Assembly: GCF_001953955.1 (NCBI RefSeq)
Contig: NZ_CP019300.1
Coordinates: forward strand, 620,001 to 684,000
Length of the DNA: 64,000 nucleotides
Reading direction: 5' to 3'
DNA from: Prevotella intermedia ATCC 25611 = DSM 20706
GTDB lineage: Bacteria; Bacteroidota; Bacteroidia; Bacteroidales; Bacteroidaceae
The notes beneath the pieces are model-generated. The model did no database searches. It was not told the DNA's origin and saw nothing but the letters and a program-made list of their open reading frames with translations. Made by a program: the position numbers and the translations under genes. Of the stretch, positions 36,815 to 47,100 are shown piece after piece (position 1 is the stretch's first letter; the number at the start of each line of letters is the position of its first letter).

Positions 36815-39448
36815 ATGAAGAAAAGCGCGCTGTTCCGTTTGGGTAGAAGCAATAAGAAAGTATGGGTAGTTGTTGTCTTGTTTTTGGCAACAACGGCTTC
36901 GCTGTGGGCACAAACAAACGGGCAAAATCCTGAAAGCCATTTCTATAACTGGGCTTTAGGCTTTGGGCGCAGTGCCGCAGATTCTTCGCGATGGCGAAGT
37001 GCGAATGTCGGTATTCTTGCTGCCACCGACACCCTGCACGGTTTTCAGATAGGCGGAATAAGTAGTATTGCGCACCATCAGATGAAGGGTGTGAGCATCG
37101 GCGGACTGTTTGCTGCAAGCGGTGGGCGTATCGACGGCTTTCAAGCGGCTTTCGGTATGAACACTTTGGGTGGCGAAATGCGTGGTCTGCAGTTGGCAGC
37201 CATCTCCAACGTGGCGCGACATATACACGGTGTTCAGTTGTCGGGATTTGCCAATATCGTAGGAACACCCTTCCGAGGTTTGCAGTTGAGCGGTTTCACG
37301 AATATTGCAATGGGCATAAAGGCTGGTGTTCAGATAAGCAGTTTGGCAAACATTGCGTCAAAAACAATGCGTGGCTTGCAGTTGGGCACCTATAACTATG
37401 CCGACACGCTGCGAGGTGTGCAGATAGGATTGTTGAACATTGCGTTGCGGCAACCGAAGGGCTTGCAGCTCGGCATTATCAATTACAGTCGTGATACGCT
37501 GACGCACAGGATAGGATTGGTGAACATCGGTCCGCAAACACAGATAGACATTCTGGCATACGGAGGCAACCACGCACTGCTGAATATGGGCTTGCGTTTC
37601 AGAAATCGCAACACCTATTCGCTGTTGGCGGTGGGTACACGTTATATGGGCTTCAACGAAGAACTTTCGGGAGCAGTTTCTTACCGTTTGGGACGCTGTG
37701 TGAACTTGTCGTCAAGGTGGCTGTTGAGTAGCGATATAGGCTTTGCACACATAGAAACCTTTGAGAAAGAAACTTCCGACAAGCCACACCGACTGTACTC
37801 GCTGCAAGGTCGTGTAAACTTAGACTATCGTATTAATAAGGAATTGGGCGCATTCGTGTCGGCTGGGTGGGGCACTACGCACTATTATTGGGAAAACAAG
37901 CATTATAAGAGCAAGGCGTTGTTGGAAGCTGGAATCGTAATGAGGTTTAAACCAGAGAGAATACTATCGTATGGTGGAACAACAGGAACTGCCGAACGTA
38001 GTATGGCAGAACGGTATAGAATGTTGATGGAAAACGACTCTACCTTGCACATTCATAATCTTCAGTTTGCCTATAACGACCCTAAAGAACAGCGAAAACG
38101 ACCTTGGAAGGCAGCAGCTGAAGTAACTGCCGTAAATGCCTTGGTGCACTGCGTAGATAGGTTTGCTCTACGCTACGACTTTGCAAAAGTAAACTTCAAG
38201 AGCATACGCAAGAACTTTAAAAATGGATTTGTGTGGGACAACGACAAGTTTTCTACCAACTTGTTTGCACATCCTTACCACGGCAACTTGTACTATAATT
38301 CGGCACGTGGCAACGGTTTGTCGTTCTGGCAGTCGGCACCTTATGCCTTGGGTGGTTCGCTGATGTGGGAGTTTATGGGCGAAGTGGAACCGCCTGCCAT
38401 TAACGACGTTCTTGCCACGACGATGGGCGGAATATGTTTTGGCGAAATATCGCACCGCATTTCACACTTGTTGCTGAACGATAGAAGCAGGGGTTTCCGC
38501 CGTTTTCTCAGAGAGTTTGGTGCTGCAGTCATCAATCCTATGGGCGGATTTAACCGAATTGCAACGGGCAAGGCGTGGCGCGTGAGGAACGAATATTACA
38601 AGTATCACGATTACGAAGCATTGCCGATAGACTTTTCTATCTCGCTCGGCGGCCGCTATCTGGCTGATAACGGAGCGATGTTCCGTGGCGACTACAATTC
38701 GTATCTGAATGTCTTCTTGGAATACGGCGACCCTCTGAACAGGGCAACCAGCAAGCCTTACGACTTCTTTTCTATGGAACTGTCGTTGGGATTGGTTGGT
38801 AATCAGCCGTTTGTGAATGGTATTCATATATTGGGACGCCTGTGGGGCGCACCTGTATTTACGGGTACGAACCTTAAAGCACAGGTTGGTTTCTTCCAGC
38901 ATTTCAACTATTACGACTCCGACCCTGTGAAAGAAGGCAGCAAGCAGACCCCTTATCGCATTTCGGAAGCTGCCAGCTTTGGACCGGGCGTGGTGATTTC
39001 GTTTCTCAATATGGGTGGACTGACGAAGTTGGAGCAGCGCGTTTTCCTTTCGGGAATATTGTTGGGAGGCACGAAGAGCGATTATTATAATGTTATCGAC
39101 CGCGACTATAATATGGGTGCGGGCTTCTCGGTGAAGACGAAAACCTTTATGGAGTTTCACAACTTGGGGCGTTTCGTCATGCACGCAGGCTTCTATCATA
39201 TCTACACTCGGAAAGGATACGACAAGGAAAAGCTTGAAACCATCAACCCTTTGTATTTGAATGCACAGGGCGATAAGGGCAATGCCGACTTGCTTGTGCT
39301 GAATCCTATATGGGAATTCGACTTTAATAAGCGTATGAGTGCTGTGCTTTCGGGTTCTTATTATATAAGGAACACGCGTTACGCTTATTATAATAATGTG
39401 CACGCTGAAACGTTTGAAGTGAAAATGGGTGTCGCTTACCATTTCTAA
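36815..39448 (+). CDS. DUF3943 protein with N-terminal barrel-like repeats
   Basis: 877 residues. Signal peptide (about 1-33, VWVVVVLFLATTASLWAQ). Residues about 55-250 hold roughly 20-residue repeats of the form G-x-Q-(I/L)-x(3)-N-I-A (GVSIGGLFAASGG, GLQLSGFTNIAMGI, GVQISSLANIAS, GLQLGTYNYADTL, GLQLGIINYS), a pattern seen in surface beta-structures. The C-terminal half matches DUF3943: PYHGNLYYNSARGNGLSFW, YALGGSLMWEFMGE, INDVLATTMGGICFGEISHR and INPMGGFNR. Ends in a barrel-like strand (VKMGVAYHF). Probably outer membrane; function unknown. Own promoter. Confidence 0.83.
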   Translation: MKKSALFRLGRSNKKVWVVVVLFLATTASLWAQTNGQNPESHFYNWALGFGRSAADSSRWRSANVGILAATDTLHGFQIGGISSIAHHQMKGVSIGGLFAASGGRIDGFQAAFGMNTLGGEMRGLQLAAISNVARHIHGVQLSGFANIVGTPFRGLQLSGFTNIAMGIKAGVQISSLANIASKTMRGLQLGTYNYADTLRGVQIGLLNIALRQPKGLQLGIINYSRDTLTHRIGLVNIGPQTQIDILAYGGNHALLNMGLRFRNRNTYSLLAVGTRYMGFNEELSGAVSYRLGRCVNLSSRWLLSSDIGFAHIETFEKETSDKPHRLYSLQGRVNLDYRINKELGAFVSAGWGTTHYYWENKHYKSKALLEAGIVMRFKPERILSYGGTTGTAERSMAERYRMLMENDSTLHIHNLQFAYNDPKEQRKRPWKAAAEVTAVNALVHCVDRFALRYDFAKVNFKSIRKNFKNGFVWDNDKFSTNLFAHPYHGNLYYNSARGNGLSFWQSAPYALGGSLMWEFMGEVEPPAINDVLATTMGGICFGEISHRISHLLLNDRSRGFRRFLREFGAAVINPMGGFNRIATGKAWRVRNEYYKYHDYEALPIDFSISLGGRYLADNGAMFRGDYNSYLNVFLEYGDPLNRATSKPYDFFSMELSLGLVGNQPFVNGIHILGRLWGAPVFTGTNLKAQVGFFQHFNYYDSDPVKEGSKQTPYRISEAASFGPGVVISFLNMGGLTKLEQRVFLSGILLGGTKSDYYNVIDRDYNMGAGFSVKTKTFMEFHNLGRFVMHAGFYHIYTRKGYDKEKLETINPLYLNAQGDKGNADLLVLNPIWEFDFNKRMSAVLSGSYYIRNTRYAYYNNVHAETFEVKMGVAYHF

Positions 39449-39540
39449 AACCACCACCAGTGTTGTTGCTGATTAATTCTTTCCGAAACACTAAACTATG
39501 TTAATAATAATTAATACCAACGCTTTCACGCTGTTATGCG

Positions 39541-39714
39541 TTTCGTACCTAATAAAAAATGAGTAATTTTGCAGACCGATTATTTCGAGGGTGAACTTAG
39601 AGCCCTCAGCACGTTGTGTGTTAATAGTGTTGCTTTTGGCCGAGCTGCATGGTTAGTGAATCCGACGGGCAAGAATTAAAAACGTTTTTTAGTAGTAAAA
39701 TTTTAAAATTAAAA
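39541..39714 (+). promoter_or_regulatory. rplM promoter and leader
   Basis: TTTC at 39541-39544 and TAATTTTG at 39564-39571 form a promoter; the transcript would carry a leader of about 135 nt with a GAGGG/CCCTC stem (39587-39608). Long ribosomal-protein leaders often mediate autoregulation; this one is a candidate only. Confidence 0.5.
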
Positions 39715-40179
39715 ATGAACACTTTAAGTTATAAGACTATTTCCGTAAACAAGGAAACAGCTAAGAAAGAGTGGGTAGTAGTAGATGCTACCGACCAGAT
39801 TGTTGGTCGTTTCTGCTCTAAAGTCGCTAAGTTGCTTCGCGGAAAGTACAAGCCAACTTTTACTCCACACGTTGATTGTGGAGACAATGTAATCATTATC
39901 AACGCTGAGAAGATTAAATTTACAGGCAACAAGGAGACCGATAAGGTTTACACTCGCTATACTGGTTACCCAGGTGGACAGCGTTTCAACACACCTGCAC
40001 AGCTTCGCACAAAGAAGAACGGTGTAGAGAAAATGGTGCGCCACGCAGTAAAGGGTATGTTGCCAAAGGGTATCCTCGGCCGTCATTTGCTTGACAACCT
40101 TTATGTAATTGAAGGTACAGAGTTGAACGGACTTGAGGCACAGAAGCCAAAGTCAATAGACATTAACCAGTATAAATAA
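39715..40179 (+). CDS. rplM: 50S ribosomal protein L13 (uL13)
   Basis: 154 residues from the ATG at 39715; the in-frame extension to 39649 is in the leader. Conserved uL13 segments are present: WVVVDATDQIVGRFCSKVAK, KPTFTPHVDCGDNVIIINA, YTRYTGYPGG, and AVKGMLPKGILGR near residue 115. First gene of rplM-rpsI-rpsB-tsf; rpsI begins 14 nt after the stop. Confidence 0.98.
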   Translation: MNTLSYKTISVNKETAKKEWVVVDATDQIVGRFCSKVAKLLRGKYKPTFTPHVDCGDNVIIINAEKIKFTGNKETDKVYTRYTGYPGGQRFNTPAQLRTKKNGVEKMVRHAVKGMLPKGILGRHLLDNLYVIEGTELNGLEAQKPKSIDINQYK

Positions 40180-40193
40180 TAGAGGCGAAAAAG

Positions 40194-40580
40194 ATGGAAG
40201 TAATAAACACAATTGGACGCCGCAAGAGCGCCGTTGCTCGTATTTATCTCTCAGAAGGTACAGGCAAGATTACAATCAACAAAAAAGATATTACTGAATA
40301 TTTCCCATCAGCTATTTTGCAGTACGTTGTTAAACAACCATTGCAGTTGCTCGGTGTAGAAGGTCAGTACGATATTAAGGTAAACCTCGACGGTGGTGGC
40401 TTTACAGGCCAAAGCCAGGCACTCCGCCTCGCTATTGCACGCGCACTTGTTGAGATTAATCCTGAAGATAAGAAGAACTTGAAAGACCACGGATTCCTGA
40501 CACGCGATAGCCGTGCGGTTGAGCGTAAGAAGCCAGGACAGCCAAAGGCACGTGCTCACTTCCAGTTCAGCAAGCGTTAA
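40194..40580 (+). CDS. rpsI: 30S ribosomal protein S9 (uS9)
   Basis: 128 residues. N-terminal INTIGRRKSAVARIYL, central GGGFTGQSQALRLAIARAL, and the basic C-terminal tail ending in QFSKR that reaches the P-site tRNA. Directly follows rplM, the universal pairing. Confidence 0.98.
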   Translation: MEVINTIGRRKSAVARIYLSEGTGKITINKKDITEYFPSAILQYVVKQPLQLLGVEGQYDIKVNLDGGGFTGQSQALRLAIARALVEINPEDKKNLKDHGFLTRDSRAVERKKPGQPKARAHFQFSKR

Positions 40581-40785
40581 TCACACTGCTATATATACTG
40601 TGGAACGTGGGCAAAAGGCTTGCTTTACGTTTTCAGCAGTATGGAAATGCGCTTGAGTTTAGTATCTAAATCGGTGAGATTCCAAATCGGGGACTACTCA
40701 TTGGTTGATTCTAACGAGCCAGGCGAAGTTCATTCGCCAAGAAAGAATTAAAAAGAAAGTAAACAAACAAAAAGAAAAGAAGAAC
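40581..40785 (+). promoter_or_regulatory. rpsI-rpsB intergenic leader
   Basis: 205-nt spacer with an AACGT...ACGTT hairpin (about 40602-40640) and a GGCGAAGTTCATTCGCC hairpin (about 40722-40738) ahead of rpsB. No -7 box was found, so rpsB may be read through from rplM; the structure could be an S2-responsive leader. Inference only. Confidence 0.4.
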
Positions 40786-41628
40786 ATGTCAAGAACAAAT
40801 TTTGACCAATTATTGCAGGCAGGTTGTCATTTTGGACACCTCCATCGTAAGTGGAACCCAGCTATGAAACCATATATCTATATGGAACGCAATGGTATCC
40901 ACATCATCGACCTTCACAAAACCGTTGCTAAGATTGACGAAGCTGCTGAGGCTCTCAAAGGCATCGCTAAGAGCGGAAAGAAGATTTTGTTCGTTGCTAC
41001 TAAAAAACAGTCTAAGGACGTTGTTGCTGAAAAGGCTGCATCGGTTAATATGCCATACGTAAACGAGCGTTGGGCAGGTGGTATGCTTACCAACTTCCCT
41101 ACTATCCGTAAGGCAATTAAGAAAATGACGAACATCGATAGATTGATGAACGATGGTACATTCTCTAATCTCTCAAAGCGCGAAATTCTTCAGATTTCAC
41201 GTCAGCGTGCTAAGCTTGAGAAGAACCTTGGTTCTATTGCAGACCTTACCCGTTTGCCTTCAGCACTCTTCGTTATCGACGTAATGAAGGAGCACATCGC
41301 TGTTAAGGAAGCTAATCGCTTGGGTATCCCAGTGTTCGGTATCGTTGATACAAACTCTGACCCTAAGAATATCGATTACATCATTCCTGCTAACGACGAT
41401 GCAAAGGACTCTGTAGAAGTTATCCTCGGTGCTTGCTGCGCGGCTATTGCAGAAGGTCTTGAAGAGCGTAAGGCTGAAAAGGCTGACGAAAAAGCTGCTG
41501 CAGAGCAGGCTGAAGAAGCTGCTGAAGCAAAACCAAAGCGTGCTGCACGCAAGGCTGCTGCTGAAGAAGCACCTGCTAATGAGGAAGAAACATCTGCCAA
41601 CGAGGAAGAAACACCCGCTGCAGAATAA
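40786..41628 (+). CDS. rpsB: 30S ribosomal protein S2 (uS2)
   Basis: 280 residues from the ATG at 40786 (SRTNFDQLLQAGCHFGHL); the open frame further upstream is spacer. Core motifs HRKWNPAMKPYIY, WAGGMLTNFPTIRK and VFGIVDTNSDP are present. Residues about 228-280 form a low-complexity tail of A, E and K, longer than in E. coli but common in Bacteroidetes. Followed by a strong hairpin, then tsf. Confidence 0.97.
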   Translation: MSRTNFDQLLQAGCHFGHLHRKWNPAMKPYIYMERNGIHIIDLHKTVAKIDEAAEALKGIAKSGKKILFVATKKQSKDVVAEKAASVNMPYVNERWAGGMLTNFPTIRKAIKKMTNIDRLMNDGTFSNLSKREILQISRQRAKLEKNLGSIADLTRLPSALFVIDVMKEHIAVKEANRLGIPVFGIVDTNSDPKNIDYIIPANDDAKDSVEVILGACCAAIAEGLEERKAEKADEKAAAEQAEEAAEAKPKRAARKAAAEEAPANEEETSANEEETPAAE

Positions 41629-41646
41629 TTTTTAGACACTATAAAA

Positions 41647-41714
41647 TGGGCGTTGGTGAACGCTTATGGGTTTAACAGTAACCCATTAACGCTCCTCAAC
41701 GCCCACATTTTTTT
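41647..41714 (+). terminator. Terminator/attenuator between rpsB and tsf
   Basis: Outer stem TGGGCGTTG (41647-41655) / CAACGCCCA (41697-41705), inner stem ATGGGTT/AACCCAT, followed by a T-run (41708-41714). It lies inside the rpsB-tsf operon, so it may lower tsf expression relative to rpsB. Confidence 0.75.
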
Positions 41715-41741
41715 AACCATAAATTGAAAGGAAAAGAGAAA

Positions 41742-42740
41742 ATGGCTGTATCAATTGAAGATATAAAGAAGCTACGCGCTATGACTGGCGCAGGTCTTGC
41801 TGACGTGAAGAATGCACTCAACGAGGCTGAAGGCGACTTCGATAAAGCAAAAGAAATACTTCGTGAGCGTGGTTTGGCTATTGCTGCCAAGCGTTCAGAC
41901 CGTGAAACTTCAAATGGTTGTGTGCTTGTAAAAGCTGTTGATGGCTTTGCTGCAATGGTAGCTGTAAAGTGCGAAACCGACTTCGTTGCTAACGGTAAGG
42001 ACTTCATCGCTATGGTACAAGAAATTCTTGACGCCGCAGTTGCTGCAAAAGCTAAGTCACTCGACGAGGTTAAGGCTTTGAAGTTGGCTAACGGCGAAGA
42101 TGCTGCTACAACTGTTCAGCAGCGTTCTGGTATCACAGGCGAGAAGATGGAACTCGATGGTTACAACTTCATCGAAGGCGAAAACCTCTCTGTTTACGAC
42201 CATATGGGAAAGCACACCCTTGCAACAATCGTTCAGCTCAGCAAGAACAACGAAGATGCTGCACACAAAGTAGCTATGCAGGTTGCTGCTATGAAGCCAG
42301 TAGCTTTGGACGAAGCTTCTGTTCCACAGGAAGTTAAGGAAGAAGAATACAAGGTTGCTATTCAGAAAACAAAGGAAGAGCAAATTGAAAAAGCTGTTGT
42401 AGCTGCTATCAAGAAGGCAGGTATCAACGCTAACTTGGTTGATAGCGACGACCACATCGAGTCTAATATCAACAAGGGCTGGCTCACACGTGAAGACGCT
42501 GACAAGGCTATCGAAATCAGAAAGACTGTAAGTGCTGAAAAGGCTGCTAACTTGAATGAGAACATGATTGAGAATATCGCTAAGGGTCGTCTCAGCAAGT
42601 TCTTCAAGGACAACTGCCTTGTAGACCAAGAATTCCAGTTTGCAGAAGGCGACAAGATTAATGTTGCTGACTGGTTGAAGAGCCAAGACAAAGACCTTGC
42701 AGTGGTTGCTTACAAGCGTTTCACACTCTCTGCTGAATAA
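41742..42740 (+). CDS. tsf: Elongation factor Ts
   Basis: 332 residues from the ATG at 41742. N-terminal UBA-like helix bundle and the EF-Tu contact LRAMTGAGLADVKNAL (residues about 11-26), then CETDFVA for nucleotide exchange on EF-Tu, and a duplicated core that is longer than in E. coli, as in other Bacteroidetes. C-terminal KDNCLVDQEFQF and VAYKRFTL are conserved. Follows rpsB; terminator at 42781-42823. Confidence 0.97.
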   Translation: MAVSIEDIKKLRAMTGAGLADVKNALNEAEGDFDKAKEILRERGLAIAAKRSDRETSNGCVLVKAVDGFAAMVAVKCETDFVANGKDFIAMVQEILDAAVAAKAKSLDEVKALKLANGEDAATTVQQRSGITGEKMELDGYNFIEGENLSVYDHMGKHTLATIVQLSKNNEDAAHKVAMQVAAMKPVALDEASVPQEVKEEEYKVAIQKTKEEQIEKAVVAAIKKAGINANLVDSDDHIESNINKGWLTREDADKAIEIRKTVSAEKAANLNENMIENIAKGRLSKFFKDNCLVDQEFQFAEGDKINVADWLKSQDKDLAVVAYKRFTLSAE

Positions 42741-42780
42741 TTAATAAGATGTAGAAGTAATACTTCTATAAACATATAGA

Positions 42781-42823
42781 AAAGGAATCCAAGAGGTTTT
42801 TACTCTTGCGATTCCTTTTTTTG
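42781..42823 (+). terminator. Terminator of the rplM-tsf operon
   Basis: Stem AAAGGAATC / GATTCCTTT with an inner AAGAG/CTCTT stem and a long T-run, 40 bp after tsf. Confidence 0.9.
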
Positions 42824-42991
42824 TATCTATACACTTGTTATTTATTTCTATTGAAGATGCTTCTTCGGAGTGGTAGAAATATAATAAAGCACATTGTATA
42901 TTGAAACCTTTTTAAGCATAAGAATGCTTTACTTGCTACTTTCTTTTCTCTTTTATTTCTTGTTTTATAGTTGGAAAGGAAGTGGAAAAGC

Positions 42992-43180
42992 TGTAAATAT
43001 TTTTCGCAAGCGTAACTATTACCTAATCCCTTTATTATCAATGCGTTGCAAAACCTATTGTTTTGCATTCCAAAAGCGGCTGTTTTGCACGGTAAAAGCG
43101 TAGGTTTTGCGTTGCAAAAGAGCCGCTTTCGCAATGCCAAATCGAAATTATCATTTTTCGTTGGAATAATCTTTACAAAA
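42992..43180 (-). repeat. Intergenic palindromic element, copy E
   Basis: Fifth copy, minus orientation, a-b-a'-b' order, CTC variant. Sits in the 718-bp spacer between tsf and the FAH gene. The rest of the spacer holds a TAAGTTTG -7 box at 43366-43373 facing the FAH gene and no other recognised feature. Confidence 0.9.
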
Positions 43181-43458
43181 CGAAGGGGCTTTTTGAGGAA
43201 ATCAACCTTGAACGAATGGGAGAAAAATAGCATTGCTACGACTACTGTTGGACGGCTTCTTTGCAATCTTCCAAAGGAAAGTTTGTGATGGGAAAATATG
43301 TGTCGGAGGAAGCAAGGGAGTATGTATTTTTTATCCTATCGACGTTCGGTTACGAAAATTTTATGTAAGTTTGCAAAATGAATAGGTGCCTATCGGTGTG
43401 CCAATGCTTTACACTTAGTTTATTATATATAAGTTAAAAAATCGCAAACGAATTAGAA

Positions 43459-44076
43459 ATGAAGATATTTGCAATAGGAATGAACTATTCCGAGCACAAT
43501 AAATCGCTACACGGAACGTTGAATAAGACAGAACAACCTGTAGTATTCTTGAAGGCTGACTCGTCGTTATTGAAGGACAGCAAACCTTTCTTTATTCCCG
43601 ATGACTTAGGACGAATAGAGTACGAAACCGAATTGGTGGTGCGTATCTGTCGGTTAGGGAAAACCATTCCTGAGCGATTTGCACACCGTTACTACGATGC
43701 TGTAACGGTTGGAATTGATTTTACAGCACGCGATTTGCAGAAGAAGCTGAAGGAACAAGGATTACCTTGGGAGCTTTCAAAGAGTTTCGATGGTGCTGCA
43801 GCATTGGGCAGCTGGGTGGATAAAGATAAGTTTTTGGACATTCAGCGTATTCATTTCCACCTCGACATCAATGGTAAGACCGTGCAGGAAGGCTGCACAA
43901 GCGATATGCTTTATAAGGTAGACGAGATAGTCAGTTACATCAGTAGGTACTTCACGCTGAAGACGGGCGACATAATCTATACAGGTTGTCCTGCTGGTTG
44001 TGCGCCTGTGGCTATAAACGACCACTTGGAAGGTTATGTTGAGGATAGGAAAGTCCTCGACTTTAATTGTAAATAA
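43459..44076 (+). CDS. Fumarylacetoacetate hydrolase family protein
   Basis: 205 residues, short single-domain FAH-fold protein. Metal-binding glutamates lie in RIEYETELVVRI (E56, E58), with GIDFTARDLQ and SKSFDGAAALG following, as in the YcgM/FAHD1 subfamily of small acylpyruvases or oxaloacetate decarboxylases. The exact substrate cannot be told. TIIYTGCPAG-like segment GDIIYTGCPAG is the family C-terminal mark. Starts the run FAH, porU, porV, ispF: porU begins 42 nt after its stop. Confidence 0.9.
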   Translation: MKIFAIGMNYSEHNKSLHGTLNKTEQPVVFLKADSSLLKDSKPFFIPDDLGRIEYETELVVRICRLGKTIPERFAHRYYDAVTVGIDFTARDLQKKLKEQGLPWELSKSFDGAAALGSWVDKDKFLDIQRIHFHLDINGKTVQEGCTSDMLYKVDEIVSYISRYFTLKTGDIIYTGCPAGCAPVAINDHLEGYVEDRKVLDFNCK

Positions 44077-44118
44077 CGACGTTGGAGAACCCATCTTCAA
44101 CCTCAAACAACGACACGA

Positions 44119-47100
44119 ATGAAACGTAAAATATTAGGTTTTTTGCTTTTGTTGCTTGCTGTTTCGGCGCACGCACAAAAACAACGTTTCTTCAATCTTA
44201 CGGTTGAAGATGTTACGATAGACTCTTTGCTTCCGCATTTCACCTATGCCATTCCTATCGGCGAAAACTATGCGGACTCCATTTATCAGTTGGAAATACG
44301 CTATCCGGAGTTTCTTGATATGAACGCCACAGATGTTGCGCGTTACAATGCCTTGTCGGGTGCACCGCTTCTGACTTTACCCGAGATTCAACAACAAATG
44401 GTGGTGGAACGCAAGAAAGGTATTCTTGAGTTCTCGCTTGTGCCCATTGTGGAGCGCAATGGCAAGAAACAGTTCTTGGTTAGCTTTATGATTGCGCTTA
44501 CTTCAAAGCCTCGTGATGCCCGCCAAGTTCGTGCCCGTCACGCCGCATCAGCCGAAAATACACAGCTTTATGCTGCCCATTCCGTGCTGTCATCGGGCAG
44601 ATGGGCTAAAATCCGTGTGCCTGCTAATGGCATCTACAATCTTACTGCCGATGTCGTGCGCCGTGCTGGCTTCTCTGATTTGAGCAAAGTGCGTATCTAT
44701 GGATATGGTGGTCATCTGCAAAACGAAAAAATATCGTCGGCTTATTTGAAGGAGTTTGACGATTTAAAGGAAGTTCCAAGCTGCCTTATTGGTGGCAAAC
44801 GCCTCTTTTACGGTCGTGGACCAGTAAGTTGGGAAAGCAATACGGCATTGGTACGCACTCGTAATCACTATTCCGACTATGGTTATTACTTCATTACCGA
44901 AAGCACGGAAGCTCCCTTGACGATAGATGCTGCTGCCTTTCTCGCATCGGTTTATCCAATGGCTGACGACTATCATAGCCTGCACGAAATAGAGAATTAC
45001 AGTTGGTTTCCAGGTGGACGGCGTTTCTTCGAGAATACTCCTATCCCCGTTGGGAAGTCGCATACCTACACTTTAGCCAATGTTGCGAAAGCCGCCAACG
45101 GTACGCTTGCTGTCGGAGTATCGGCTGGAAAGGGACGAACAACCGTGCAAATAGAAGTGAATGGCGAGAAGAAAGAAGAGCTGAGAATGTCTACTGGCGA
45201 GTTTGACTTTGGTGCAGAGGTGGAGAGAAAATACGCACTGACAGGGTTGCGCGATGTAGATTCCATTAAGATAACCACGCTTTCAGGAGGTCCTGCACGC
45301 TTGGATTATGTGTCAATGACCTACGACACGCCTCGTTCTGCCCCGAATTTGGCAGAAGGAACCTTCCCTGTTCCAGAATACGTGCATAACATTACCAACC
45401 AAGACTTGCACAGCCACACCCCCGTAGACCTTGTTATTATCATTCCAACCAGTCAGAAACTGCTGAAGCAAGCACAACGTTTGGCAACTTTCCACGAACA
45501 ACACGACGGAATGAAAGTACGCATTGTGCCTGCCGACGAAATATTCAACGAGTTCTCGAGTGGTACTCCCGACGCCATGGCGTATCGCCGTTATATGAAA
45601 ATGCTATACGACCGTGCTACCACCGAAGCCGAAATACCGAAGTCGCTCTTGCTCTTTGGCGACTGCGTGTGGGACAATCGTATGGTAACACCTGAATGTA
45701 GGAATTTCAATGTTAATGATTACCTGCTCGCTTATGAAAGCAACAACTCTTTCAGCTTGACCGATTGCTATATAAACGATGGCTGGTACACGCTTATGGA
45801 CGAAGGTGAAGGTGTTAATCCTACCAATATCGACAAGGAAGACATCGGTGTTGGGCGATTCCCAGTTACCACGGTTGTCGATGCACAGACCGTAGTAGAC
45901 AAGACTATCAACTACGCAAGTAACAAGAATGCTGGCGATTGGCAGAACGTTATTATGTTTATGGGCGACGACGGAAACAACAATCTCCATATGAAAGACG
46001 TCAATGAAACAGCTGACACCATCATGACGGCCTATCCAAACTATTTGGTAAAGAAAGTTATGTGGGACGCTTATACCCGCATTGGTACCTCTACGGGCTT
46101 TACATATCCCGAAGTAAGCTCTGTCATAAAGCAGCAACAGGCACAAGGTGCGCTCATTATGGATTATGCTGGGCATGGTTCTGAAATACAAATATCGCAC
46201 GAAACCGTTTTACGCATTACCGATTTTCAAAACTTTACCAATGCCAATCTTCCGCTTTGGATAACTGCCAGTTGCGACATTATGCCTTTCGATGGAACTA
46301 TAGCAACTATTGGAGAAGAGGCTATGTTGAACAAGAAGGGTGGCTCGGTGGCTTTCTGGGGAACTACCCGAACCGTGTATGCAAGTTATAACAAACGCAT
46401 AAATACTGCCTTTATGAAGCATGTGCTGAGTTTTAAAGATGGTAAACCCATCTCACTCGGCGAAGCACAACGCTTGGCGAAGATAGATATGATAGATACA
46501 AAGGACGATACTACATACAACAAGCTACAATATTCCTTGTTGGGCGACCCTGCCTTGTCGCTTAACCTGCCGACCCTGGACGTTGTTATCGACTCTATTA
46601 ATGGCATAGCACTGAATAATGAAAACCAAATAACGTTGAAAGGAGGTTCTATTGCGACAGTGAAAGGACATATAGAGAAGGCTTCTGAAAAGGTGAAGAA
46701 CTTCAATGGACTGATGTCGGCAACCGTTCGCGACACCCGAGAACTGATAACTTGCAAGGGCCAAGAGGAGACTTCGGAAAAGCCTTTTACTTATTACGAC
46801 CGCCAAAAAGTGCTGTACAATGGTTCCGACAGTGTTCGCAATGGAGAGTTTACTTTTACTTTTGCCGTTCCTCGCGACCTTAATTATGCCAACGGTACTG
46901 GTCTTATAAATGTCTATGCAGTAAGCAACGACCATACTTTATTGGCGAATGGCGCAGAAGACAGGTTCAATATTAATGGCTCAGAGCAGGTGAGCAACGA
47001 CTCCATAGGGCCTTCCATCTATTGTTACCTCAACACGCCAGCGTTTGTAAACGGTGGAAAAGTGAACTGCACACCTTATTTTATAGCACAAATTACCGAT

